From contig CAZRCZ010000014.1 in assembly GCA_964598765.1 (NCBI GenBank), positions 62,001-126,000 of the forward strand: a DNA stretch of 64,000 nt, in the 5' to 3' direction. Below, one piece after another: positions 41,487 through 49,715 of the stretch (its first letter is position 1; every line of letters starts with the position of its first letter). The translations under genes were made by a program, and so were the position numbers. A model generated the notes under the pieces. It was not told the origin of the DNA and did not search any database. It worked only from the letters and a program-made list of their open reading frames with translations. This DNA is from CAZRCZ01 sp964598765. GTDB lineage: Bacteria > Sumerlaeota > Sumerlaeia > MVZB01 > JAJFLK01.

Positions 41487-41798
41487 ATGGCGCAACAGCG
41501 AATCAGAATCCACTTCAAGGCGTTTGACCATCGTTTGCTCGATCAATCGGTTGGCGACATCGTGGACACCGCGCGCCGAACCGGAGCCAAAATCGCCGGA
41601 CCCGTCCCCCTTCCGACCCGCATCTCCAAATACACGGTCCTCCGTTCCCCGCACGTTGACAAGAAATCGCGCGAACAATTTGAAATGCGGCGGCACAAAC
41701 GCCTCGTGGACATTTTGGATCCCAGTCAAAAAACCTTGGACGCCCTGACCGAGCTCGATCTCCCCGCCGGCGTCCACGTCGAAATCAAGCTGGTGTAA
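41487..41798 (+). CDS. rpsJ: 30S ribosomal protein S10
   Basis: A 103-residue S10 with R-I-R-I-H-F-K-A-F-D-H, I-A-G-P-V-P-L-P-T-R and V-L-R-S-P-H-V-D-K-K-S-R-E-Q-F-E. It is part of the 30S head and is the NusB partner in antitermination. First gene of the operon, about 300 bases after the promoter. No tuf or fusA gene precedes it in the window. Confidence 0.97.
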   Translation: MAQQRIRIHFKAFDHRLLDQSVGDIVDTARRTGAKIAGPVPLPTRISKYTVLRSPHVDKKSREQFEMRRHKRLVDILDPSQKTLDALTELDLPAGVHVEIKLV

Positions 41799-41822
41799 AG
41801 GGGACGCAAAGGGGAATTCATC

Positions 41823-42494
41823 ATGTCGCTCGGCTTAATCGGAAAGAAAATCGGCATGACCCGCCTCTTCAGCGAGGCCGGATCGGTGATCCCCGTCACC
41901 ATCGTCCAAGCCGGACCTTGTCCCGTCCTGCAAGTCAAACGCCAAGCGACCGACGGCTACACGGCCATTCAATTAGGTTTCGATTCCAAGGAAGAACGCA
42001 AAGCCACCAAAGCAGAAATCGGCCATTTTAAGAAATCGGGCGGTTCTCCCCTTCGGATGGTGCGGGAATTTCGCACCGAGGACGTCGAGCCGTTTCCGGT
42101 CGGCGGCAAGGTGGACGTCGGCATTTTCGAGGTCGGCGAGAAAGTTGACGTGACCGGCGTTTCCAAGGGTCGCGGATTTGCAAGTTTGATCAAACGCTGG
42201 TCCACGACGCGCGGTCCCGAAACGCACGGTTCCATGTATCATCGTCGCCCGGGTTCGATGGGTGGCTCCTCCGATCCCTCCCGCTCATGGAAGGGCAAAC
42301 ATTTGTCCGGACACATGGGGAGCGAGCGGTGCACGGCCCAAAATCTGAAGGTCGTCCGCGTGGACAAGGACAAAAATCTGCTGGCTCTGTGCGGGGCCGT
42401 TCCCGGATTCAACGGCGGATACGTATTGATTTCCAAAAGTCTGAAGGACGCCAAGCGCAAGGCCGCGCGGGCCGCCAAGGGAGCCGCTAAGTAG
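41823..42494 (+). CDS. rplC: 50S ribosomal protein L3
   Basis: A 223-residue L3 starting M-S-L-G-L-I-G-K-K-I-G-M-T. It has V-T-G-V-S-K-G-R-G-F and H-R-R-P-G-S-M-G-G-S-S-D-P-S, the peptidyl-transferase-facing loop. One of the first proteins bound in 50S assembly. A short Lys/Ala-rich tail ends the protein. Confidence 0.97.
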   Translation: MSLGLIGKKIGMTRLFSEAGSVIPVTIVQAGPCPVLQVKRQATDGYTAIQLGFDSKEERKATKAEIGHFKKSGGSPLRMVREFRTEDVEPFPVGGKVDVGIFEVGEKVDVTGVSKGRGFASLIKRWSTTRGPETHGSMYHRRPGSMGGSSDPSRSWKGKHLSGHMGSERCTAQNLKVVRVDKDKNLLALCGAVPGFNGGYVLISKSLKDAKRKAARAAKGAAK

Positions 42495-42496
42495 CC

Positions 42497-43120
42497 ATGG
42501 CAAACCTGAAGATCAGAACATCCGAAGGATCGGAAGCGGGCGTCTTGGAATTGAAGGATTCGGTTTTTGGCGTCGAGCCGAGCGAAACCGACGTCCGTTC
42601 GGCGTTGAATCAATATCTTGCCAATCAGCGCAGGGGCACGCATTCGACCAAAACCCGAGGCATGGTCAGCGGCGGCGGTCGCAAACCGTGGAAGCAAAAG
42701 GGAACCGGACGCGCCCGACAAGGCTCGATCCGCGCCCCGCAATGGCGCGGCGGCGCAATCATTTTCGGTCCCTCGCCACGAGACTATTCTTATCACGTCA
42801 ATCGGCGTGTTCGTCAAAACGCCCTGAAATCGGCGCTTTCCGAGTTGGTTCGCGGCGGACGGGTTCTGCCCGTCGAGAATTTCGGTTTGCAGGAACCCAA
42901 GACCAAAAAGGTCGCCGGTGTCCTGCGCGCCTTGGGAGTTAACGGTTCGGTTCTGCTTCTCACCGATCCGGCGGAGCGCGACCTTCTTCGCTCGGCCCGC
43001 AATCTGGCCAACGTGGATTGCGTCAGTGTCGAAAGCCCCAACATTTACGATCTCCTGACGCACGATTATTTGGTCGCCACGCCGGGAACGCTCAAACGGT
43101 TGGAAGGGCGCTTCGCATGA
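42497..43120 (+). CDS. rplD: 50S ribosomal protein L4
   Basis: A 207-residue L4 with the exit-tunnel loop T-H-S-T-K-T-R-G-M-V-S-G-G-G-R-K-P-W and K-Q-K-G-T-G-R-A-R-Q-G-S. In enterobacteria L4 represses the S10 operon; whether it does so here is unknown. It starts two bases after the rplC stop and overlaps rplW. Confidence 0.97.
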   Translation: MANLKIRTSEGSEAGVLELKDSVFGVEPSETDVRSALNQYLANQRRGTHSTKTRGMVSGGGRKPWKQKGTGRARQGSIRAPQWRGGAIIFGPSPRDYSYHVNRRVRQNALKSALSELVRGGRVLPVENFGLQEPKTKKVAGVLRALGVNGSVLLLTDPAERDLLRSARNLANVDCVSVESPNIYDLLTHDYLVATPGTLKRLEGRFA

Positions 43121-43407
43121 GCCGTCATCCCTACGACATTCTGGTCCGGCCCCTGTTGACCGAGCGCGCATCGGATGGGACGGGCTTGCCGAACAAGAAA
43201 TACTTTTTCAAGGTTGCGCTGGACAGCAACAAGGTGCAAATCCGCCGCGCGGTCGAATCCGCCTTCGGCGTCAAGGTCATTCGCGTCAACACCTCGCGCG
43301 TCGAGGGAAAGCGCAAGCGGTTGCGCCAACGGCAAGAGGGAAAACGGGCGGACTGGAAAAAAGCCATCGTCACTCTCGCTCCCGGCCAAGAGATCAATTT
43401 GATATAG
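43117..43407 (+). CDS. rplW: 50S ribosomal protein L23
   Basis: A 96-residue L23 from ATG 43117, overlapping the rplD stop. I-L-V-R-P-L-L-T-E-R and N-K-Y/K-Y-F-F-K-V-A-type N-terminal blocks and F-G-V-K-V-I-R-V-N-T are typical. It sits at the tunnel exit and docks trigger factor and SRP. Confidence 0.95.
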   Translation: MSRHPYDILVRPLLTERASDGTGLPNKKYFFKVALDSNKVQIRRAVESAFGVKVIRVNTSRVEGKRKRLRQRQEGKRADWKKAIVTLAPGQEINLI

Positions 43408-43434
43408 GAAACCAACGGCAAACGAAACAAGCTC

Positions 43435-44262
43435 ATGGGCATTAAAACTTTCGAACCCTTTACTCCCTCGCGCCGTCAGATGACGACGCTGGTCCGGGAT
43501 GAAATCACCCGCGACACGCCGGAGAAGTCGCTTCTTGTTTCCAAGCGGGGACGCGGAGGGCGAAACAATCTGGGGCGGGTCACCCTGCGGTTCCGTGGGG
43601 GCGGACACAAGCGGGCCTTCCGGCTCGTGGATTTCCGTCGCGTCAAGGACGGCATCCCTGCGACCGTGGCCTCGGTCGAGTATGATCCCAATCGCTCGGC
43701 CTACATCGCCCTTTTGAATTACTCCGACGGCGAAAAGAGCTACATCGTCGCTCCGATCGGGCTTCGACCCGGCCAGAAGGTCGTCTCCGGTCCGGAAGCC
43801 GAAATCGCCAGCGGCAATGTCCTGCCGCTCCGCAATATCCCGGTAGGAACGACCGTTTGTTGCGTCGAGATGACCCCCGGCAAGGGAGCGCAACTCGGCA
43901 AAAGCGCGGGCGCGGGCATTCAACTCATGGCCAAGGAGGGGGATTGGGCGACGCTCCGTCTTCCTTCCAGCGAGGTCCGCATGGTGGACATCAATTGCCG
44001 GGCCATGATCGGACAGGTCGGCAACACGGACCATGAGAACGTCGCGATCGGCAAGGCGGGGCGCAAGCGCTGGATGGGCAAGCGTCCGCACAATCGGGGC
44101 GTGGCCATGAATCCCATTGATCACCCGATGGGGGGCGGCGAAGGCAAAACGTCCGGCGGACGTAATCCGTGCTCGCCGTGGGGACAACTTTCCAAGGGTC
44201 TCAAGACCCGCAACCCGCGCCGATTAAGCAACTCGCTGATTCTGCGGAGAAGGAAGAAGTAA
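43435..44262 (+). CDS. rplB: 50S ribosomal protein L2
   Basis: A 275-residue L2 starting M-G-I-K-T-F-E-P-F-T-P-S-R-R-Q. It has G-R-G-G-R-N-N-L-G-R-V-T, R-S-A-Y-I-A-L-L-N-Y and the C-terminal A-M-N-P-I-D-H-P-M-G-G-G-E-G with the conserved His near the peptidyl-transferase centre. Normal length. Confidence 0.98.
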   Translation: MGIKTFEPFTPSRRQMTTLVRDEITRDTPEKSLLVSKRGRGGRNNLGRVTLRFRGGGHKRAFRLVDFRRVKDGIPATVASVEYDPNRSAYIALLNYSDGEKSYIVAPIGLRPGQKVVSGPEAEIASGNVLPLRNIPVGTTVCCVEMTPGKGAQLGKSAGAGIQLMAKEGDWATLRLPSSEVRMVDINCRAMIGQVGNTDHENVAIGKAGRKRWMGKRPHNRGVAMNPIDHPMGGGEGKTSGGRNPCSPWGQLSKGLKTRNPRRLSNSLILRRRKK

Positions 44263-44264
44263 CG

Positions 44265-44588
44265 ATGCCCCGGAGTTTGAAAAAAGGCCCCTACGTGGAT
44301 CTCAAGCTGTCGGAAAAAATCCGGCGTCTGAATAATTTGGGGGAAAAACGGGTCGTCAAGACGTGGTCGCGCCGTTCGATGATCACCCCCGACATGGTTT
44401 CGCACACCTTGGCGGTCCACAACGGCAAGATGTTCATGACGATCTACATTGATGAGAACATGGTTGGTCACAAGCTGGGCGAATTCGCGCCCACCCGAAT
44501 CTTTAAGGTGCACGGCGGAAAGAAATCGGCCGCACCGGCTCCGGGCGCCGGACCCGCTCCGGCCGTCGCCGCGCCGCCGCCCAAATGA
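44265..44588 (+). CDS. rpsS: 30S ribosomal protein S19 with Ala/Pro tail
   Basis: S19 from ATG 44265: M-P-R-S-L-K-K-G-P-Y-V-D, T-W-S-R-R-S-M-I-T-P and G-H-K-L-G-E-F-A-P-T-R. It binds 16S rRNA in the 30S head. At 107 residues it is longer than the usual 90-95, because of a tail of mostly Ala, Pro and Gly (A-A-P-A-P-G-A-G-P-A-P). Confidence 0.96.
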   Translation: MPRSLKKGPYVDLKLSEKIRRLNNLGEKRVVKTWSRRSMITPDMVSHTLAVHNGKMFMTIYIDENMVGHKLGEFAPTRIFKVHGGKKSAAPAPGAGPAPAVAAPPPK

Positions 44589-44611
44589 GTTGAAACGGAG
44601 AATTTGGGATC

Positions 44612-45040
44612 ATGTCCAGAGCCAGATTTGGAGCTAAACCGGTGTTGGGGGATTGGGTTTCCCGCGCGAAGGTTCGCTATTATCCCGTGGGACCGCGCAA
44701 GGTCCGCCAAGTGGCGGATTTGGTTCGCGGGTTGACGGTCAAGGCGGCTCAAGACCAACTGGCGGCGATTCACAAGCCGTCGGGCGCGCCGATCATCAGC
44801 CGCGCCCTGAAGTCGGCTTTTTGCAACGCCAATCAGTCCGCTCCGGAAGGCACCAATTACGAGCCGGAGAATTTGGTCATCGGAACAATTGACGTGGACG
44901 GCGGACCGATTGCTTACCGATTCCACCCGATGCCGATGGGACGGGCGGGAAAAATTCGCAAGCGGAGTTGCCACTTGACGATTGAGTTGTATGAGCCGCT
45001 CCACCGCACGTTGCAGAAGTCGCGGCAACCGGAGGCATGA
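44612..45040 (+). CDS. rplV: 50S ribosomal protein L22
   Basis: A 142-residue L22 with K-V-R-Y-Y-P-V-G-P-R-K-V-R-Q-V-A-D-L-V-R-G and the C-terminal beta-hairpin M-P-M-G-R-A-G-K-I-R-K-R-S-C-H that lines the exit tunnel near L4. It is about 25-30 residues longer than the E. coli protein, split between the N-terminus and C-terminus. Confidence 0.95.
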   Translation: MSRARFGAKPVLGDWVSRAKVRYYPVGPRKVRQVADLVRGLTVKAAQDQLAAIHKPSGAPIISRALKSAFCNANQSAPEGTNYEPENLVIGTIDVDGGPIAYRFHPMPMGRAGKIRKRSCHLTIELYEPLHRTLQKSRQPEA

Positions 45041-45050
45041 CGAGGCAAAC

Positions 45051-45728
45051 ATGGGTCAGAAAATCAATCCAATCGGCTTGAGGCTCGGCATTACCCGCGC
45101 GACCGAATCGCGCTGGTATGCCCAAGGCAGGCAGTTCAATGAATTCCTGCACGAGGACATCGCCCTGCGCAAGGAGATCAAGAAGAAGTATTTCCACGCC
45201 GGCATTGCGCGCGTTGACATCGAGCGCGCGGGCAACCGATGCAAGATCACGATCTCCACGGCGCGTCCGGGCATCATCATCGGCCCCAAGGGGACCGAAA
45301 TCGAAGCCCTGCGCCAGCAGTTGGAGAAGAAAACCGGCAGAACGGTTCTCATCAACATCGAGGAGACGAAACGGAGCGAGACTTCGGCGCAGTTGGTCGC
45401 CGAGAACGTCGCTAGCCAACTTCAACGCCGGATCGGTTTCCGCCGAGCCATGAAAAAGGTTCTTCAGGGAACCATGGACGCCGGAGCGCAGGGAGTTCGG
45501 ATTTCCTGCAACGGGCGGCTGGCCGGAGCCGAGCTTGCCCGCTACGAGTGGTATCGCCGGGGACGGGTCCCGCTTCACACCCTTCGCGCCGACATTGACT
45601 ACGGCATTGCCGAGGCCAACACGAAATTCGGGGTCATCGGGATCAAGGTTTGGATTTTCAAAGGGGAAGTCTTCGGCGGAAAGAAGCCGGTCCCGACCAA
45701 GGCAAAGGGGGCGGCGTTGCCCGCGTGA
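45051..45728 (+). CDS. rpsC: 30S ribosomal protein S3
   Basis: A 225-residue S3 from ATG 45051 (M-G-Q-K-I-N-P-I-G-L-R-L). The KH domain is visible in R-P-G-I-I-I-G-P-K-G-T-E-I. The C-terminal S3 block has C-N-G-R-L-A-G-A-E-L-A-R. Located at the mRNA entry site. It starts 10 bases after the rplV stop. Confidence 0.97.
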   Translation: MGQKINPIGLRLGITRATESRWYAQGRQFNEFLHEDIALRKEIKKKYFHAGIARVDIERAGNRCKITISTARPGIIIGPKGTEIEALRQQLEKKTGRTVLINIEETKRSETSAQLVAENVASQLQRRIGFRRAMKKVLQGTMDAGAQGVRISCNGRLAGAELARYEWYRRGRVPLHTLRADIDYGIAEANTKFGVIGIKVWIFKGEVFGGKKPVPTKAKGAALPA

Positions 45729-45736
45729 TCTGACCC

Positions 45737-46150
45737 ATGTTGTTGCCCAAGCGAGTCAAACACCGCAAGGTTCAAAAGGGAAAGCGCCGGGGGAAGGCGG
45801 ATCGCGGATGCGATTTGCATTTCGGCGAATTCGCCTTGAAGGCGATGGAATGCGGCTGGATGACCAATCGGCAGATCGAGGCGGCCCGCGTCGCCATCAT
45901 GCGCCACCTCAAGCGGGTGGGCAAGCTTTGGATCACCGTGTTTCCGGACAAACCCCTCACCGTCAAGCCCGCCGAGACCCGCATGGGCAAGGGGAAGGGA
46001 AATCCGGAGCATTGGGTCGCCGTGATCAAGCCGGGCAGGATTTTGTTTGAGGTGGACGGCGTGCCGGAGGCGACCGCGCGCGAGGCGATGGTCTTGGCGC
46101 AACACAAACTCCCCTTCAAGACGCGCATCACGCGGCGCAGGGAAATTTGA
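45737..46150 (+). CDS. rplP: 50S ribosomal protein L16
   Basis: A 137-residue L16 beginning M-L-L-P-K-R-V-K-H-R-K, with R-V-G-K-L-W-I-T-V-F-P-D-K-P and R-M-G-K-G-K-G-N-P-E-H-W-V-A. It organises the A-site region of 23S rRNA. Standard length. Confidence 0.97.
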   Translation: MLLPKRVKHRKVQKGKRRGKADRGCDLHFGEFALKAMECGWMTNRQIEAARVAIMRHLKRVGKLWITVFPDKPLTVKPAETRMGKGKGNPEHWVAVIKPGRILFEVDGVPEATAREAMVLAQHKLPFKTRITRRREI

Positions 46151-46178
46151 GCGGAGCGAGCAACGGAGTTAAAGGGCG

Positions 46179-46379
46179 ATGAAGAGCAAATACGCCGGAA
46201 TGAGCGCGGAGGACTTGTTGAACGAGGAGAGCCAATTGCGAACCTCGCTTTTCAATCTCCGCGTCCAGAACACGACCAAGGCGTTGGAAAACACGGCCAA
46301 AATCCGCCAGACGCGCAGGGAGTTGGCGCGCCTGCTGACCGCCAAGCGTGCCGCGGAATTGCAAGGCCAAGCCAAGTAG
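46179..46379 (+). CDS. rpmC: 50S ribosomal protein L29
   Basis: A 66-residue two-helix L29: L-L-N-E-E-S-Q-L-R-T-S-L-F-N-L-R and A-K-I-R-Q-T-R-R-E-L-A-R. It lies by the tunnel exit next to L23. Confidence 0.93.
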   Translation: MKSKYAGMSAEDLLNEESQLRTSLFNLRVQNTTKALENTAKIRQTRRELARLLTAKRAAELQGQAK

Positions 46380-46389
46380 GAACGTGACC

Positions 46390-46662
46390 ATGACCGAAGA
46401 AAAGAACAGCGAACGCGGCGAAAGAAAAGAACAAAGCGGAACCGTGATCAGCAACAAAATGCAATCCACGGTGGTCGTCAGGGTGGAGCGTCTTTTCTCG
46501 CATCCCCGCTACAAGAAATACATCCGACGCCGCAAGAATTTCTACGCGCACGACGAGAAGAACCGGTGCAAGATCGGCGACACCGTTCGGATCGTCGAGA
46601 CCCGCCCGCTCTCCAAGACCAAACGTTGGCGTGTCGCGGCGATTTTGGAAAGGGCGAAATAA
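46390..46662 (+). CDS. rpsQ: 30S ribosomal protein S17
   Basis: S17 of 90 residues from ATG 46390. The OB-fold core has G-T-V-I-S-N-K-M-Q-S-T-V-V-V-R-V and V-R-I-V-E-T-R-P-L-S-K-T-K-R-W. The open frame extends upstream to 46348, into rpmC, but 46390 gives the normal length. Confidence 0.95.
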   Translation: MTEEKNSERGERKEQSGTVISNKMQSTVVVRVERLFSHPRYKKYIRRRKNFYAHDEKNRCKIGDTVRIVETRPLSKTKRWRVAAILERAK

Positions 46663-46677
46663 CGGGAATCCGCAACC

Positions 46678-47046
46678 ATGATTCAAGAATACACCCTGCT
46701 CGACGTGGCCGATAATTCCGGAGTCAAAAAACTCCGTTGCTTCAAGGTCCTTGGAGGATCGCACCGCCGTTACGCCACCATCGGCGACGTGATCGTCTGC
46801 TCGGTCCGCGAGGCCGTTCCCGATTCGCAGATCAAAAAAGGCTCGGTCGTCAAGGCGGTCATCGTCCGGACGACCAAGGAAGTCGCGCGGGAGGACGGAT
46901 CCTACATCAAGTTCGACGCCAACGCCGCCGTGATCATCAATCCGCAGAACGAACCGGTCGGGACGCGCATCTTCGGCGCGGTCGGGCGGGAATTGCGCCG
47001 GAAGAAGTTCATGAAGATCGTTTCGTTGGCTCCGGAGGTGGTCTGA
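46678..47046 (+). CDS. rplN: 50S ribosomal protein L14
   Basis: A 122-residue L14, canonical start M-I-Q-E-Y-T-L-L-D-V-A-D-N-S-G, with K-G-S-V-V-K-A-V-I-V-R-T and G-T-R-I-F-G-A-V-G-R-E-L-R. It forms an inter-subunit bridge with 16S rRNA. Confidence 0.98.
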   Translation: MIQEYTLLDVADNSGVKKLRCFKVLGGSHRRYATIGDVIVCSVREAVPDSQIKKGSVVKAVIVRTTKEVAREDGSYIKFDANAAVIINPQNEPVGTRIFGAVGRELRRKKFMKIVSLAPEVV

Positions 47047-47061
47047 GCGACCAAAACAACC

Positions 47062-47391
47062 ATGGGACTGAAGATTAAAAAAGGGGACACCGTTTTGGTC
47101 ATTTCCGGCCAGCATCGTCCCTCCGAGGGGAACATGGTCCGAGGCAAGGTCTTGGCAGTCCTGCCCAAATCCGGCAGGGCGCTGATCGAGGGCGTGAACA
47201 TGGTCAAGAAGCACGCCAAGGCGAAGAGCCAGCAACAACCCGGCGGCATCATCGAGAAGGAAGCTCCGATCCGGCTTTCCAAGTTGATGCTGGTGGATCC
47301 CAAAACCGGCATCGCCTCGCGATATACCAACGAGAAGGATGACAAGGGAAATAAAATTCGCCGCTCGAAGAAATCCAAGAATGAGGTTTGA
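47062..47391 (+). CDS. rplX: 50S ribosomal protein L24
   Basis: A 109-residue L24 with the KOW motif K-K-G-D-T-V-L-V-I-S-G, then G-K-V-L-A-V-L-P and G-V-N-M-V-K-K-H. It initiates 50S assembly. Confidence 0.96.
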   Translation: MGLKIKKGDTVLVISGQHRPSEGNMVRGKVLAVLPKSGRALIEGVNMVKKHAKAKSQQQPGGIIEKEAPIRLSKLMLVDPKTGIASRYTNEKDDKGNKIRRSKKSKNEV

Positions 47392-47414
47392 AAATTCCAA
47401 GCGAAACCAACGCC

Positions 47415-47996
47415 ATGACTGAATCGGCCACCACCACTTACATCCCTAGCCTTCTTCTGCGATACCGTCAGGAAATCCAGCCGGCGTTGCGCGGGCAGTT
47501 TAAGTTCAAGAACGCGATGGAAGTTCCCGCCCTGAAAAAGATCGTGATCAACATGGGGGTTGGCGAAGGGGGCCACGACGCCAAGATCATGCAACGCGCC
47601 GAGGAGGACCTCGCCCTCATCACCGGACAAAAACCGCGCCGGACCCACGCCCGTATTTCCGTCTCCGCCTTCAAGGTCCGGGAGGGAATGCCGGTGGGGT
47701 GCGTCGTCACCCTCCGTGGCAAGCGCATGTATGAATTTCTGGAGCGCTTCATCGCCATCGCGATCCCGCGCATCCGCGATTTTCGGGGGCTTTCTCCCAA
47801 GGGCTTCGACCACCGGGGCAATTACAACATGGGACTGCGCGAGCATTACGTCTTCCTTGAATTGGACACGTCCAAGGAAATGATCACGCTCGGCATGGAC
47901 GTCGCGTTCGTCACCTCGGCCAAAAACGACGACCAATGCAAGGCGTTGCTCAAAGGGTTCGGATTGCCGCTTCGGGAAACCGACGCGAAGAATTAA
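47415..47996 (+). CDS. rplE: 50S ribosomal protein L5
   Basis: A 193-residue L5. Start at ATG 47415 gives M-T-E-S-A-T-T-T-Y-I-P-S-L-L-L-R-Y. Conserved V-I-N-M-G-V-G-E, M-Y-E-F-L-E-R-F-I and R-D-F-R-G-L are present. It contacts 5S rRNA and P-site tRNA. Confidence 0.97.
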   Translation: MTESATTTYIPSLLLRYRQEIQPALRGQFKFKNAMEVPALKKIVINMGVGEGGHDAKIMQRAEEDLALITGQKPRRTHARISVSAFKVREGMPVGCVVTLRGKRMYEFLERFIAIAIPRIRDFRGLSPKGFDHRGNYNMGLREHYVFLELDTSKEMITLGMDVAFVTSAKNDDQCKALLKGFGLPLRETDAKN

Positions 47997-48024
47997 GGAA
48001 AGGGGAAAAGGAGAAACAACCAAC

Positions 48025-48210
48025 GTGGCTCGATTGAGTTTAAGGGTCAAGGCCAAGGCCAAGCCGAAGTTCAAGACGCGGGCGTATAACCGCTGTCCGG
48101 TCTGCGGGCGGTCGCGCGCGTTTCTCCGCGATTTCTCCATGTGCCGAATTTGCTTCCGAAAATACGCCAGCAACGGGCAAATCCCGGGCGTGAGAAAATC
48201 GAGCTGGTGA
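48025..48210 (+). CDS. rpsN: 30S ribosomal protein S14, zinc-binding (type Z)
   Basis: A short 61-residue S14 with a GTG start. Four Cys in C-P-V-C-G-R and C-R-I-C-F-R bind zinc, and I-P-G-V-R-K-S-S-W is the usual C-terminus. Many bacteria replace this form by a longer Cys-free paralogue. Confidence 0.97.
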   Translation: MARLSLRVKAKAKPKFKTRAYNRCPVCGRSRAFLRDFSMCRICFRKYASNGQIPGVRKSSW

Positions 48211-48226
48211 GGATGGAGAGCCGAAG

Positions 48227-48676
48227 ATGAGCATGACCGATCCCGTGGCCGACATGTTGACCCGCATCCGCAACGGCGTTCGCGCCAAGCTGGAGTCGGT
48301 GCGGATGCCCGCGTCGGCGTTGAAGGTGAACATCGTGAAACTGCTCCGCGAGGAGGGTTACATCAAGTATTTCAAGGTGATCCGCGCCGGAAGCGTCAAG
48401 CGCAACCCCAAGGCGGGGGACCGCAAGGAAGAGCGCCCCTTGACTTACAACCTCCTGATCGTCTATCTCAAATACGGTCCGGCGGGAGAGCAAGTCATCA
48501 ACGGCATCCGGCGCGTGAGCAAGCCCGGTTTGCGGCGCTACGTGAAGTCGCAGAGAATTCCCCGCGCGCTCGGCGGGATGGGGGTGAACGTCATCTCCAC
48601 GAGCCGTGGATTAATGTCGGACCGTGAAGCGCGGCGGCAGAAAGTCGGCGGCGAGTGGATTTGCAGTGTTTGGTGA
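48227..48676 (+). CDS. rpsH: 30S ribosomal protein S8
   Basis: A 149-residue S8 (M-S-M-T-D-P-V-A-D-M-L-T-R-I-R-N; ending near V-N-V-I-S-T-S-R-G and G-G-E-W-I-C-S-V-W). It is about 15-18 residues longer than usual because of a charged insertion (R-N-P-K-A-G-D-R-K-E-E-R) in the middle. Confidence 0.96.
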   Translation: MSMTDPVADMLTRIRNGVRAKLESVRMPASALKVNIVKLLREEGYIKYFKVIRAGSVKRNPKAGDRKEERPLTYNLLIVYLKYGPAGEQVINGIRRVSKPGLRRYVKSQRIPRALGGMGVNVISTSRGLMSDREARRQKVGGEWICSVW

Positions 48677-48722
48677 GTTGAGGACTGAAACGAATTAAGG
48701 ATTTGAAAAAAGGGTAAACCAA

Positions 48723-49289
48723 GTGTCACGCGTCGGAAAAGTTCCCATCAAAATTCCCAAGGGGGTTGAAGTCAAAATCGGCCCCGACATGGTTCTCACG
48801 CTCAAGGGACCCAAGGGACAGGCCGTTTTGGACACGCAGAGCAACGTCGCCGTCAGCCAGAAGGAAGGCGCGCTCCTTGTCGAGCGCAAAAGCGACGAGC
48901 AGAACGACCGCGCGTATCATGGTCTCTACCACCGTCTCCTCTCCGGAGCGTTGCACGGCGTCACGCAGGGCTATTCCAAGGAATTGGACATGATCGGCGT
49001 CGGTTACAAGGCTGAAGTGAAGGGCAAGGACCTCTACGTCAGCGTCGGGTTGAGTCATCAGGTTCGCCACCAGCCCGCCGCGGGAATCACGATTGCCTGC
49101 CCGAATCCGACCCGCATCGTGATCACGGGACCCGACAAACAGTTGGTCGGCCAGACGGCGGCGAAGATTCGCTCGATCGCGCCCCCCGAGCCGTATAAGG
49201 GCAAAGGGATTCGCTACGTCGGCGAAGTGGTCAGGAAGAAAGTCGGCAAGACGGGAGCCGCCGCGACCGGCGCCCCCGCCGCCAAATAA
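48723..49289 (+). CDS. rplF: 50S ribosomal protein L6
   Basis: A 188-residue L6 with a GTG start (M-S-R-V-G-K-V-P-I-K-I-P-K-G). The C-terminal signature P-E-P-Y-K-G-K-G-I-R-Y is intact, followed by a short Ala/Thr-rich tail. Located near the GTPase-associated centre. Confidence 0.97.
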   Translation: MSRVGKVPIKIPKGVEVKIGPDMVLTLKGPKGQAVLDTQSNVAVSQKEGALLVERKSDEQNDRAYHGLYHRLLSGALHGVTQGYSKELDMIGVGYKAEVKGKDLYVSVGLSHQVRHQPAAGITIACPNPTRIVITGPDKQLVGQTAAKIRSIAPPEPYKGKGIRYVGEVVRKKVGKTGAAATGAPAAK

Positions 49290-49325
49290 GGACGCTCCAA
49301 AACTGGAATTGAAAGTTCGCCGAAC

Positions 49326-49688
49326 ATGAAAAAAATCAATCTCTCTCCGCTTCAACGTCGTCACCTTCGCGTCCGCGTCAAAGTCGAGGGCTCCCCCGCG
49401 CGTCCCCGGCTTTGCCTGCACAAGTCCCTGCGGCATCTCTACGCCCAAGTGATTGACGATCAGGCGGGACGGACGCTGGCGTTCGCGACGACGAATTTGA
49501 AGGAAAACAAAAAGACGGCGCGCACGTTTTGCAACGTCGCTTCCGCCAAGAAAATCGGCGCCGATCTGGCGCGCAAGGCGATGGCCCAAGGCGTCGCCAA
49601 GGTGGTCTTCGACCGCGGAGGCTACCGCTATCATGGAGTCATCAAGGCCTTCGCCGACGCCGCCCGCGAGGCGGGCCTGCAATTCTAA
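49326..49688 (+). CDS. rplR: 50S ribosomal protein L18
   Basis: A 120-residue L18 with R-R-H-L-R-V-R-V-K, R-P-R-L-C-L-H-K-S-L-R-H-L-Y-A-Q-V and F-D-R-G-G-Y-R-Y-H-G. It binds 5S rRNA. Confidence 0.97.
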   Translation: MKKINLSPLQRRHLRVRVKVEGSPARPRLCLHKSLRHLYAQVIDDQAGRTLAFATTNLKENKKTARTFCNVASAKKIGADLARKAMAQGVAKVVFDRGGYRYHGVIKAFADAAREAGLQF

Positions 49689-49715
49689 AACGCGAGAGGA
49701 CGCCCGCCCAATCTT